Shown here: positions 31,195 through 39,312 of the stretch, in pieces
Numbering within the stretch: the first letter of the stretch is position 1
Layout of the letters: each line of letters starts with the position of its first letter
From: Rhodoferax sp.
Lineage (GTDB): Bacteria; Pseudomonadota; Gammaproteobacteria; Burkholderiales; Burkholderiaceae_C
NCBI RefSeq assembly: GCF_023701345.1
Contig: NZ_JAMPXE010000003.1
Location: forward strand, 1-64,000
DNA: 64,000 nucleotides
Direction of reading: 5' to 3'
The notes under the pieces: generated by a model
The model's input: only the letters and a program-made list of their open reading frames with translations
Told to the model about the DNA's origin: nothing
Database searches by the model: none
Translations under genes and position numbers: made by a program

Positions 31195-31617
31195 TCAGAA
31201 TACGTTCGGCTGGTGAACTTCGATGCAATGGCCATCAGGGTCATAAAGGAACACCTGATGCCAACCAGGGATAGCCCAGCAGCCGTAGTCTGAATAGCGA
31301 AGGCCGAGCGCATCACATTTGCGCATGAAGCCCTGAATGTCGTCAGTCCGGAAACAGAAGTGCCCATGGCCCATTGGATTGACAAACTTCTTCATTTTGA
31401 AGCCAGTTTCCAAATCACGCTCTGACCAATGGAACTCGATATCGCCATCAGTCAAAAAGTCGACTTTGCCGGTGTAAGCACGATCGTCACGTTCCCGACT
31501 GATAACGGTGTGTGCCTCATCGGTGATCGTTCCCAACTCAAACAATGTTTTGTAGAACTTTGTCAATCGAGGCAAGTTGTCGGTGCAAATGTTCATGTGG
31601 TGAAACTTGAATTCCAT
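31195..31617 (-). CDS. VOC family (glyoxalase/extradiol-fold) protein
   Basis: FHHMNICTDNLPRLTKFY...GHFCFRTDDIQGFM...VFLYDPDGHCIEVHQ. Confidence 0.85.
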   Translation of the reverse strand: MEFKFHHMNICTDNLPRLTKFYKTLFELGTITDEAHTVISRERDDRAYTGKVDFLTDGDIEFHWSERDLETGFKMKKFVNPMGHGHFCFRTDDIQGFMRKCDALGLRYSDYGCWAIPGWHQVFLYDPDGHCIEVHQPNVF

Positions 31618-31733
31618 AGCGCTTTCTTTCGGTTAGGTTGCGAACTCCCCACTAGCTAATGCCGATCGGGGAAGCTCTTCTTGATTGAGCTGGGAGCTTT
31701 ACTCAGCCCTGGGCCATACGATATCACGATTCA

Positions 31734-31761
31734 TTAGTGAATAAAAGCATTTGTTAGTGAA
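31734..31761. promoter_or_regulatory. direct repeat TTAGTGAA x2 with 20-bp phasing, candidate operator
   Basis: TTAGTGAA at 31734-31741 and 31754-31761 in the divergent VOC/dehydratase promoter. Confidence 0.4.
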
Positions 31762-31768
31762 GTTTAAT

Positions 31769-31784
31769 TAGGGTTATCCCTAGG
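31769..31784. promoter_or_regulatory. dyad TAGGG-TTAT-CCCTA(GG), candidate operator
   Basis: Inverted repeat; near-identical element at 52397-52410. Confidence 0.45.
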
Positions 31785-31848
31785 TTTTTCATCTTTTTTG
31801 TTTCAAATGAGTAATTTCTAAATTGCCAATGAATGATATAATTCGCCT

Positions 31849-32715
31849 ATGAATACAAAAAGGCAAGAACTTTCCTCAACATCGCAACCACCAGAGGACA
31901 CCATTCGCACGGAGATTTGCAGCATAGCGACCGTGCGAAGAGTCGCTGCCATGCTCAATCTGAATCCAGATGAGTTCGTTGAGGGCACACCACTGCCCAG
32001 AGGATGGCAGTTCATATTGATGGCGGCTGACACGAAAAGGTCGTTACTCAGAGCGGACGGCTTTCCGGGCCTGGGAGTAACCATGCCGGATCTCGGCCTT
32101 CCGAGGATCATGCTAGGAAGTAGATCGGTTTCTTACAAGATGGACATACCTATCGGCGCCTCTGTCATTCGAAAAAGTTCAATCCAAAGCCTCACGCCAA
32201 AAACAACTAAAACGGGGCCAATGGTCGTGGTCACAATTCAACATGAATTGCGACTTACCAGTGAAATCTCACCCGCATTGGTTGAAATTCAAACGTACTT
32301 GCTGCTTCCAGCAACCAAGGGCGCATCAACAGTAAGCGGGTCAAGTTTCGCTTCAAACATGACAGCTCATCGGACAAAGACGGTAGTGCCGGATGAGACC
32401 CTGTTGTTTCAGTATTCAGCACTCGGATTCAACTCTCACAAGATTCACATTGACAGAGCTCATGCCAGAAACGTCGAAGGGTTTCCAGACCTGGTCGTCA
32501 ACGGAGGCCTCGCCACGCTACTGCTGACAGAGTATTTGCGCCAGGAAGTTGGCGTTGTCCCCTCGTCAATCAATGCTCGTCATGTAGCACCACTGTTCTG
32601 TGGAAGTCCAATCACCATGGTCGCCAAGAAGAACGACTTGAAGTGGCAATTACAGGCTTTTGACAATCGTTCCACCCTTGCTGTTGATATGGAAGTAGAA
32701 ACCAATGAACTTTAA
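31849..32715 (+). CDS. FAS1-like / HTD2-type (MaoC superfamily) acyl-CoA dehydratase
   Basis: CSIATVRRVAAMLNLNPDEFVEGTPLPRGWQF...LLFQYSALGFNSHKIHIDRAHARNVEGFPDLVVNGGLATLLLTEYLR. Confidence 0.82.
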   Translation: MNTKRQELSSTSQPPEDTIRTEICSIATVRRVAAMLNLNPDEFVEGTPLPRGWQFILMAADTKRSLLRADGFPGLGVTMPDLGLPRIMLGSRSVSYKMDIPIGASVIRKSSIQSLTPKTTKTGPMVVVTIQHELRLTSEISPALVEIQTYLLLPATKGASTVSGSSFASNMTAHRTKTVVPDETLLFQYSALGFNSHKIHIDRAHARNVEGFPDLVVNGGLATLLLTEYLRQEVGVVPSSINARHVAPLFCGSPITMVAKKNDLKWQLQAFDNRSTLAVDMEVETNEL

Positions 32716-33910
32716 ACCCTTAAAAGGCATTCGAATACTGGATCTAACAAGCGTCGTCGTCGGTCCAGTCTGCACTTGGCGATTGGGTCAATACGGGGCT
32801 GAGATCATCAAGGTCGAAAACCCCGAAGGTGACCTCATGCGCGGACTCGGTGGCCTCTCACCCACGGGTCAACACTCGGGCACCTACCTTCATTTGAATC
32901 GGGGAAAGCGAAACATCTGTCTCGATCTTAAAAAGATGGAAGCCCGCGATGTCCTGAATCGATTAATCATCTCTGCAGACGTAATCGTTGCGAATATGCG
33001 CCCACAGGCATTAAAAAAACTGGGAATAGATTCAGAAACAATACGCAACCGCCATCCAGAAAAGGTTTACTGTTTGATCACAGGCTATGGCACCGATGGC
33101 CCCTATGCAGGTCAACCAACATATGACAGCGTTGTTCAAGGGGCGACAGGCATGGCCGGACTCTTCCTCCAGCGCGACGGCAGTCCAAACTATGTGCCAA
33201 TGCTCATCTGCGACCATGTTGCGGGAGAAATCGCTGCAGGCGCCATTCTTGCTGCCATTGTTGAACGTAAAGTCAACGGCAATGGCTGCAGCATTGAAGT
33301 ACCGATGTTCGAAACAATGGCTGCATTTGTACTGCAGGAACATCTTGCACAGCACAGCTTTGATCCACCCGTGGGTCCGCCAGGTGATCTTCGATTGCTC
33401 AGTCCACACAACAAGCCGGTGAAAACAGCTGATGGGTGGATATCGTTCACGGTGAACACGAACACTCAGGTCAATGCATTCCTGAGCGTTACAGGAAGAG
33501 ATCACTTGCTTGACGACGGGCGATTTAATTCCGTAGCAGCCCGCGCTAAAAATGTAGCCGAATGGTTCGAAATAAGAGGAGCGGCGCTGACAGATAAGTC
33601 AACGACCGAATGGCTTGAATTGTTCCAAAAAGCTGATATCGCAGCCCAACCATGTCACACACTTGAAACCCTTCCGCATGACAAACACCTCTCTGCGGTC
33701 GGTTTAATTCAACACGAACAACACCCTACTGAAGGCAGAACTGCTGCCATTCGATCGTCAATCAGAGTCAATGATTCATACCTTCAGCTGCGTGAATCAT
33801 CACAACCCAAAGGCTGGGAGACAAAGCAATTGCTTAAAGAGATGGGCTACCAAGACAATGAAGTCGATGTCCTGTTGGCTTCAGGCTCAGCAGTATCCAC
33901 TTCAAACTGA
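32705..33910 (+). CDS. CaiB/BaiF family III CoA-transferase
   Basis: LKGIRILDLTSVVVGPVCTWRLGQYGAEIIKVENPEGDLMRG...YDSVVQGATGMAGL; overlaps upstream gene by 11 nt. Confidence 0.93.
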   Translation: MNFKPLKGIRILDLTSVVVGPVCTWRLGQYGAEIIKVENPEGDLMRGLGGLSPTGQHSGTYLHLNRGKRNICLDLKKMEARDVLNRLIISADVIVANMRPQALKKLGIDSETIRNRHPEKVYCLITGYGTDGPYAGQPTYDSVVQGATGMAGLFLQRDGSPNYVPMLICDHVAGEIAAGAILAAIVERKVNGNGCSIEVPMFETMAAFVLQEHLAQHSFDPPVGPPGDLRLLSPHNKPVKTADGWISFTVNTNTQVNAFLSVTGRDHLLDDGRFNSVAARAKNVAEWFEIRGAALTDKSTTEWLELFQKADIAAQPCHTLETLPHDKHLSAVGLIQHEQHPTEGRTAAIRSSIRVNDSYLQLRESSQPKGWETKQLLKEMGYQDNEVDVLLASGSAVSTSN

Positions 33911-34012
33911 AACTCAATGGGCGAGTTAGCGCTACGAAGGACTGCTCGCTTCACTCATTAAAACATCTGTTGCAGACATCCACCAACGATGGTTCGATCG
34001 ACACTGACAAAC

Positions 34013-34831
34013 TCAGACTGACAAGGTCCGTCGCACTGATCCGCCGACCTTTTCCGACACCACACGTGCAGCCGAGCCAAGGGCAGCCGTTACTTCCGGA
34101 ATTGACTTCCGTTGGTGCTGATCAATGCGTTCGGCGTAAGGCACAGTTAGAGCAGCAAGCGCACGCCCTTGTGTATCCAGAATTGGAAAACTAACCGCAT
34201 AAAGACCACGTACTTGCACACTCGGAATTGACTCATAGCCGATCTTGCGGATGGTGTTAAGAATCGCTCCGATTTGGGGATCAGATTGTTCTGGACGACG
34301 TTGAACTGACTCCTCTATCCATAGACCCGTAGTTTCCGCACTCTGGAAGGCCAAAAGCACACGACCTGATGCTGAAATTAAAACATCAAGTTCAGATCCA
34401 GTCCGGACACTAAATCCCATGCCACTTGGGGCATCAACTTTAGCCAGAACCAATTGCTTACCCTGGGAATAGACAGTGAGATGGCAAGACTGATCAAGCT
34501 CCTTAGCCAGTCTCTCCATTACTGGCATTGCCTCAAAAAGTAGCCTGTGTGTTGGAGGATTGATGTGTGATAACTCAAACATCTTGGTGGTAATCGTGTA
34601 TGAGCTTTCGTCCACTTGAGAAACGTAGTTTCTGTCTACGAGACAGTTCACCATACGGTAAATCTCACCCACACTGCGGCCAAGTTTCTTTGCAATTTCT
34701 TTTTGAGATAACGGACTCTCGCTCCTGCAAAGTATTTCGAGAATGTCCAAGCCCTTCTCTAACGCCGGTGCCGAATAAATTCGTCGCTCTGCTTCTGCCG
34801 TACTAACGGCGACCATTAATTTATCCTCCAT
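34013..34831 (-). CDS. IclR-family transcriptional regulator
   Basis: LEKGLDILEILCRSESPLSQKEIAKKLGRSVGEIYRMVNCLVDRNYV; start MEDKLMVAV (upstream start possible). Confidence 0.9.
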   Translation of the reverse strand: MEDKLMVAVSTAEAERRIYSAPALEKGLDILEILCRSESPLSQKEIAKKLGRSVGEIYRMVNCLVDRNYVSQVDESSYTITTKMFELSHINPPTHRLLFEAMPVMERLAKELDQSCHLTVYSQGKQLVLAKVDAPSGMGFSVRTGSELDVLISASGRVLLAFQSAETTGLWIEESVQRRPEQSDPQIGAILNTIRKIGYESIPSVQVRGLYAVSFPILDTQGRALAALTVPYAERIDQHQRKSIPEVTAALGSAARVVSEKVGGSVRRTLSV

Positions 34832-35135
34832 TAGAGCCCCACCAAGAGTAGTTATATTTGCGCACTGATTTCCAATCATACATCCCCTTGGCCAGAGTGC
34901 TACACACACCGACCATCAGCTATGTGGCACTGGTTTCGTCAAGACCTAGTCAGCCAGCAACCAGTTGCCGTCGGTCATGGATGGCCGGTATGCAGCATGC
35001 CAAATTCACGAGGACGAGTTGCGTGAAACCTGACCACTCTGGTTATTCGCTTTATACCCAATGCCTGAATTCAGTCAAATGTGTTGAGCGGCTGCTTAAG
35101 CTCTGAGCAGACATCTGAACCGCCTCTGTTGCCTG

Positions 35136-36047
35136 TCAGTGCGGCTTTTCATCTAACCAACTGACCCCCATCATCGCCTTTGCCAGGAAATCAATCATAG
35201 CTCTGACTTTGGGAGAAACGTGCTGACGCGTCGGGTAAACAGCAAAAATACCGAATTCAATTGAGCGGTATTGGGGCATCAGCTCCACCAGTGCGCCGCT
35301 GCGCAAATCCGCACTTACCATGAATGAGGGCTGAAGGATCACGCCTTTGCTTTTGCGTGCCGCTGCAATACAGGTGTCTCCACTATTGGTTCGCATGACG
35401 GGCTTGACGGTGACCGAGACTTTCCCCTCTGGGCCTTCGAAATCCCATTGGTCACCGGTGGCCAGCAGGCTGTACGACAACACCGTATGCTCTGCAAGCT
35501 CGGAAGGGTGCTTGGGTGTGCCATGCTTTTTGAGGTAGCCCGGCGATGCGCAGAGCACCATTCTTGTCGAGGCCAGCTTTCTGCTCACCAGGGATGAATT
35601 CGGAAGGCGTGCAATGCGCACCGCCAGGTCGTAACCTTCTTCTACCAGATCAACGATGCGATCGGCCAAAGTGATGTCCAGCTCCACATCGGGGTACTTG
35701 GCCATGAAATCGGGCCACAGCGGCGCCAGCTCCAAGAGGCCGAACGACACCGGCACATTGACCTTGATCAGCCCTTTGACAGCAATGGACTTGGCCGTGA
35801 TCTCATCCTCCGCGACCTCGACGTCGGCAAGAACTGTCTTGCACCTTCCATAAAAAAGCCGGCCTTCTTCGGTGAGAGACAACTTGCGGGTGGTGCGCTG
35901 AAGCAGGCGAACACCCAGGCGCTGCTCCAGCTCCGCAACGTGGCGCGACACCGCTGGCTTTGACATGTCCAAGGCATCGGCAGCTTGCACAAAACTGCCG
36001 CAGTCCACCACGGCTGCAAAGGTCTTCATTTCGAGAAATTTGTCCAT
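35136..36047 (-). CDS. LysR-family regulator (LysR-1)
   Basis: MDKFLEMKTFAAVVDCGSFVQAADALDMSKPAVSRHVAELEQRLGVRLLQRTTRKLSLTEEG. Confidence 0.95.
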   Translation of the reverse strand: MDKFLEMKTFAAVVDCGSFVQAADALDMSKPAVSRHVAELEQRLGVRLLQRTTRKLSLTEEGRLFYGRCKTVLADVEVAEDEITAKSIAVKGLIKVNVPVSFGLLELAPLWPDFMAKYPDVELDITLADRIVDLVEEGYDLAVRIARLPNSSLVSRKLASTRMVLCASPGYLKKHGTPKHPSELAEHTVLSYSLLATGDQWDFEGPEGKVSVTVKPVMRTNSGDTCIAAARKSKGVILQPSFMVSADLRSGALVELMPQYRSIEFGIFAVYPTRQHVSPKVRAMIDFLAKAMMGVSWLDEKPH

Positions 36048-36240
36048 TTGTAATCAATATCGGAATAGTTCATCTCATTGAACCATATTTATCTTATCCC
36101 TTGCAACAAATACAGTTCACCCATGCCTTCAAACAACCGTGTGAAGGCAGTGCAGTTACTCATCAAACATTGAAAGGAAATCGTATGAAAGTTCTCGTTA
36201 TCGGTGCCGGCAACATGGGTTCGGCCTTCGTTAAACAACT
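35968..36240. repeat. copy A of duplicated lysR 5' end + intergenic promoter + npdG 5' end
   Basis: Aligned by eye with 46860-47131: near-identical lysR first ~26 codons, intergenic blocks and npdG start. Confidence 0.85.
36125..36148. promoter_or_regulatory. conserved dyad upstream of npdG copy 1
   Basis: GCCTTCA-N10-TGAAGGC; counterpart at 47017-47039 with different loop. Confidence 0.5.
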
Positions 36241-36817
36241 CAGCGCAGCTGGCCACCAGGTCAGCGTCACTGCGCGTGACCTGGCCAAGGCACAAGCCGT
36301 TGCAGCGGCCCATACCGGCGCGGTCGCGGTAGCCGCCAGCAATGCCGGCGCGGGCGCGGATGTCGTCGTGCTGGCCACGGGCTATGCGGATGCCGTCAAC
36401 GCCTTGAGCAGCGTGGGCGACCTCAGCGGCAAAGTCGTGATCGACATTACCAACCCACTGACGGCTGATTACATGGGCTTGACCATCGGTCACAACACTT
36501 CTGCCTCGGAAGAAATCGCCAATGCCGTCCCGGGTGCTGAAGTGGTGAAGGCGTTCAACACGGTATTTGCCCAGATGCTGGCCGACGGCGCCGACTTGGG
36601 CAATGGTCAAACGGTCACGGTGTTTGTCGCCAGCGACAGCGAACGCGCCAAACAGAGCGCCAAGACCCTGGCGGAGAGCATGGGTTTTGCGACGGTGGAT
36701 GCCGGCGGCCTCAAGAACGCCCGTTATCTGGAGCCGCTGGCTGGCTTCAACATTTATCTGGGCTATGGCGCCGGGCTGGGCACTTCCATTGCCCCCACCT
36801 GGATCAAGCGCGCTTAA
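36185..36817 (+). CDS. NADPH-dependent F420 reductase-like oxidoreductase, copy 1
   Basis: MKVLVIGAGNMGSAFVKQLSAAGHQVSVTARD...VIDITNPLTADYMGLTIGHNTSASEEIANAVPGAEVVKAFNTVFAQ. Confidence 0.92.
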   Translation: MKVLVIGAGNMGSAFVKQLSAAGHQVSVTARDLAKAQAVAAAHTGAVAVAASNAGAGADVVVLATGYADAVNALSSVGDLSGKVVIDITNPLTADYMGLTIGHNTSASEEIANAVPGAEVVKAFNTVFAQMLADGADLGNGQTVTVFVASDSERAKQSAKTLAESMGFATVDAGGLKNARYLEPLAGFNIYLGYGAGLGTSIAPTWIKRA

Positions 36818-36865
36818 AGCGCTGCCCAGACACTTTTCTGCTTCTTCTCTTTTAAAGGAATCATC

Positions 36866-37696
36866 ATGACATCCAAACTGAAATTGGCCGCGCTTAGCGC
36901 CGCCCTGGTCAGCGCCTTTGTGGGCACTTCCGTGTCGGCGCAAACGCGGCCCGACGATATCGTCAGCCCGATCACCACGCAGGTCGCAGCGCTCAAGACC
37001 AGCGCCGACGAAGCCCGTCGCCTGGGCCGCTTCGTCTATGACAAGCCGACCCCCCAGAACGCCGTGTTCCTGTTCGTTGATCACCAGATCGGCCTGATGG
37101 CGGGCGTGCGCGACTTCACCTCGCTGGCCGAATACAAGAACAACGTCATCGCCCTGGCCAAGATGGCCAAGGCGCTGAATATTCCGGTGATGCTGACGAC
37201 CTCCAACGCGCAATGGCAGAACGGCGACATCCTGCCCGAACTCAAGCAGATTTTCCCGAACGAGCCAATTTATCGTCGCACCGGCATCATCAATGCCTAC
37301 GAAGACCCGACCTTCCGCGCCGCCTTTGAAAAGCTGACCCAGGGCGGACGCAACCATGTGGTGATTTCGGGCGTGACCTTGGGCACTTGCGTGACCCTGC
37401 CGACCCTGTCGATGCTCAATGACGGTTACAAAGTGTTCCCGGTGGTTGATGCCTCGGGTGCCTGGAGCCGCTATGAGGCCGAGGCCGCCATGAGCCGCAT
37501 GTCGCGCGCCGGCGCCGAGCTGCAATCGGTTTACCCGCTGGGCATCGAGTTGCAAGCCGACTGGAAGCGCCCGACCGCCGATGCGATGTTCGAGCCGTAC
37601 ACCAACAATCTGCCAGAGTATGGCTTTGTGGTGCAGGGCTTCTGGAACAACGCCAACAAACGTACCGTTCCTGATCCCTTTGGCATAGTCAAGTAA
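36866..37696 (+). CDS. isochorismatase/cysteine-hydrolase family protein with N-terminal signal peptide
   Basis: Signal MTSKLKLAALSAALVSAFVGTSVSAQ; NAVFLFVDHQIGLMAG; NHVVISGVTLGTCVTLPTLSMLNDGYKVFPVVDASG. Confidence 0.88.
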   Translation: MTSKLKLAALSAALVSAFVGTSVSAQTRPDDIVSPITTQVAALKTSADEARRLGRFVYDKPTPQNAVFLFVDHQIGLMAGVRDFTSLAEYKNNVIALAKMAKALNIPVMLTTSNAQWQNGDILPELKQIFPNEPIYRRTGIINAYEDPTFRAAFEKLTQGGRNHVVISGVTLGTCVTLPTLSMLNDGYKVFPVVDASGAWSRYEAEAAMSRMSRAGAELQSVYPLGIELQADWKRPTADAMFEPYTNNLPEYGFVVQGFWNNANKRTVPDPFGIVK

Positions 37697-37764
37697 TTGA
37701 CCCGGGGGCGCCTTGCATGGCGCCCCAGCTTCACTGGCTTCTTCTGTCGACCCGTGGCACAACC

Positions 37765-38586
37765 ATGAACCAAGCTCCCACATTTTTCATCTCGCACGGC
37801 GCCCCAACTTTCGCCCTGGCGCCCGGTGTGCTCGGACCCGCGCTGAGCAACCTTGGGCAGCAACTGGCGGGCGTCAAGGCGGTGCTGGTGGTGTCACCCC
37901 ACTGGCAGACTCGTCACGTGCGCGCCATGACCAGCCCCCAACCGGAAACCGTGCACGACTTTGGCGGTTTCCCGGCGGCACTCTATGCCCTGCACTACCC
38001 GGCATCGGGCCAGCCGCACTACGCGGCAGAGGCGATCCGGCTGCTGACGCAAGCGGGGTTCGTTGCCAATGCCGATGCGCAACGAGGCCTGGACCACGGT
38101 GCCTGGGTTCCCCTGCGCCACCTGCTGCCTGACGCTGATGTGCCAGTGTTTCAGGTGTCCATGCCGCATGATCTGGATCCGTCCAGTGCCTTGGCGCTAG
38201 GCCGAGCTTTGGCACCGATCCGCGAACAAGGCGTGATGATCGTGGCGTCAGGCGGCATGACGCACAACCTGTATGAGTTTCGGCAGTCCGGCTCGGTTGC
38301 GGCAAATTACGCAGTGGAGTTCACACACTGGATTCGCCAGGCTGTCACCCGCAACGACATTGAACGGTTGCTCAATTACCGGCAACTGGCGCCGCACGCT
38401 CAACGCGCCCACCCCACCGAGGAGCATTTCTTGCCCCTGCTGGTCGCCCTGGGGGCCCGAAGCGACCAGGAGATTGTGCAGGTGCTGGACGGGGGCATTG
38501 ACCATGGTGTTTTGTCGATGGAGTCCTATGCCTGGGGCGTCAACCCGATCCACCCTGCCAACACGCCCCACCCAACCGCCCATTAA
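37765..38586 (+). CDS. LigB-type extradiol ring-cleavage dioxygenase (DODA family)
   Basis: PTFFISHGAPTFAL, DHGAWVPLRHLLPDADVPVFQVSM, MIVASGGMTHNL. Confidence 0.9.
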   Translation: MNQAPTFFISHGAPTFALAPGVLGPALSNLGQQLAGVKAVLVVSPHWQTRHVRAMTSPQPETVHDFGGFPAALYALHYPASGQPHYAAEAIRLLTQAGFVANADAQRGLDHGAWVPLRHLLPDADVPVFQVSMPHDLDPSSALALGRALAPIREQGVMIVASGGMTHNLYEFRQSGSVAANYAVEFTHWIRQAVTRNDIERLLNYRQLAPHAQRAHPTEEHFLPLLVALGARSDQEIVQVLDGGIDHGVLSMESYAWGVNPIHPANTPHPTAH

Positions 38587-38596
38587 CAAGGAATTT

Positions 38597-39292
38597 ATGA
38601 CCAGCCAACAACCCATTCTGAGCGCGCTGCAGCAAAGCGCCGCCTTTGAATTCACCTTTCGCGTGCGCCAGCCGCAAGCTACCAAACCCAGCGCCTGCGT
38701 GGTGCTGCTTCACGGCGTAGGGGGCTCCGAAACCAACCTGGCCAATCTTGCCGCCGCCATCGACTCCGACACGCTGGTGGTGCTCCCCCGTGGGCTACTG
38801 CAATTTGCGCCTGGCCAATTTGGCTGGTTCCGGGTCAGCTTGACGGCCAATGGACCCAGCATTGTGGCGGCCGAAGCCGAGCAGGCGCGGCTGGCCCTGA
38901 TTCGCTTCGTCGGGCAACTGCAGGCAGCCCATGGCATTGCGCCCAAAGACACGGTGATTGCCGGCTTCAGCCAAGGCGGCATTCTCAGCGCCAGCGTGGC
39001 GCTGAGCTCACCCGAGTCCGTGGCTGGTTTTGGTCTTCTGTCGGGCCGTATCCTGCCGGAGTTGGAGCCGCATGTGGCCAGTAAAGATCAGTTGGCAAAG
39101 CTAGACGCCTTTATCGGCCATGGTGAATATGACAGCAAGTTGCCGGTGGCCTGGGCGCAGCGAGCGGACCAGTTGCTGACTGAGCTGGGCGTGACGCACA
39201 CGACACGTCTGTATGGCATCGATCACGAAATCAGCCCAGCCATGCAGGCCGACTTTCTGGCATGGCTGGCCCGTGTGGTCAAAGCACAGTGA
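38597..39292 (+). CDS. phospholipase/carboxylesterase (alpha/beta hydrolase)
   Basis: VVLLHGVGGSETN, VIAGFSQGGILSASVAL, GHGEYDSKLPV, HEISP. Confidence 0.88.
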   Translation: MTSQQPILSALQQSAAFEFTFRVRQPQATKPSACVVLLHGVGGSETNLANLAAAIDSDTLVVLPRGLLQFAPGQFGWFRVSLTANGPSIVAAEAEQARLALIRFVGQLQAAHGIAPKDTVIAGFSQGGILSASVALSSPESVAGFGLLSGRILPELEPHVASKDQLAKLDAFIGHGEYDSKLPVAWAQRADQLLTELGVTHTTRLYGIDHEISPAMQADFLAWLARVVKAQ

Positions 39293-39312
39293 AATAGAAA
39301 CGGTCTGATTCC

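Noticed and set aside
31769-31786. Resemblance of TAGGGATAACCCTA (reverse strand) to the I-SceI homing site
   Set aside because: Match limited to the first ~10 bases; better explained as a short dyad operator.
36089-37783. 564-aa minus-strand ORF opposite npdG-1 and the isochorismatase gene
   Set aside because: Mirror-frame ORF from GC-biased codons; the plus-strand genes have clear family motifs and the minus translation has none.
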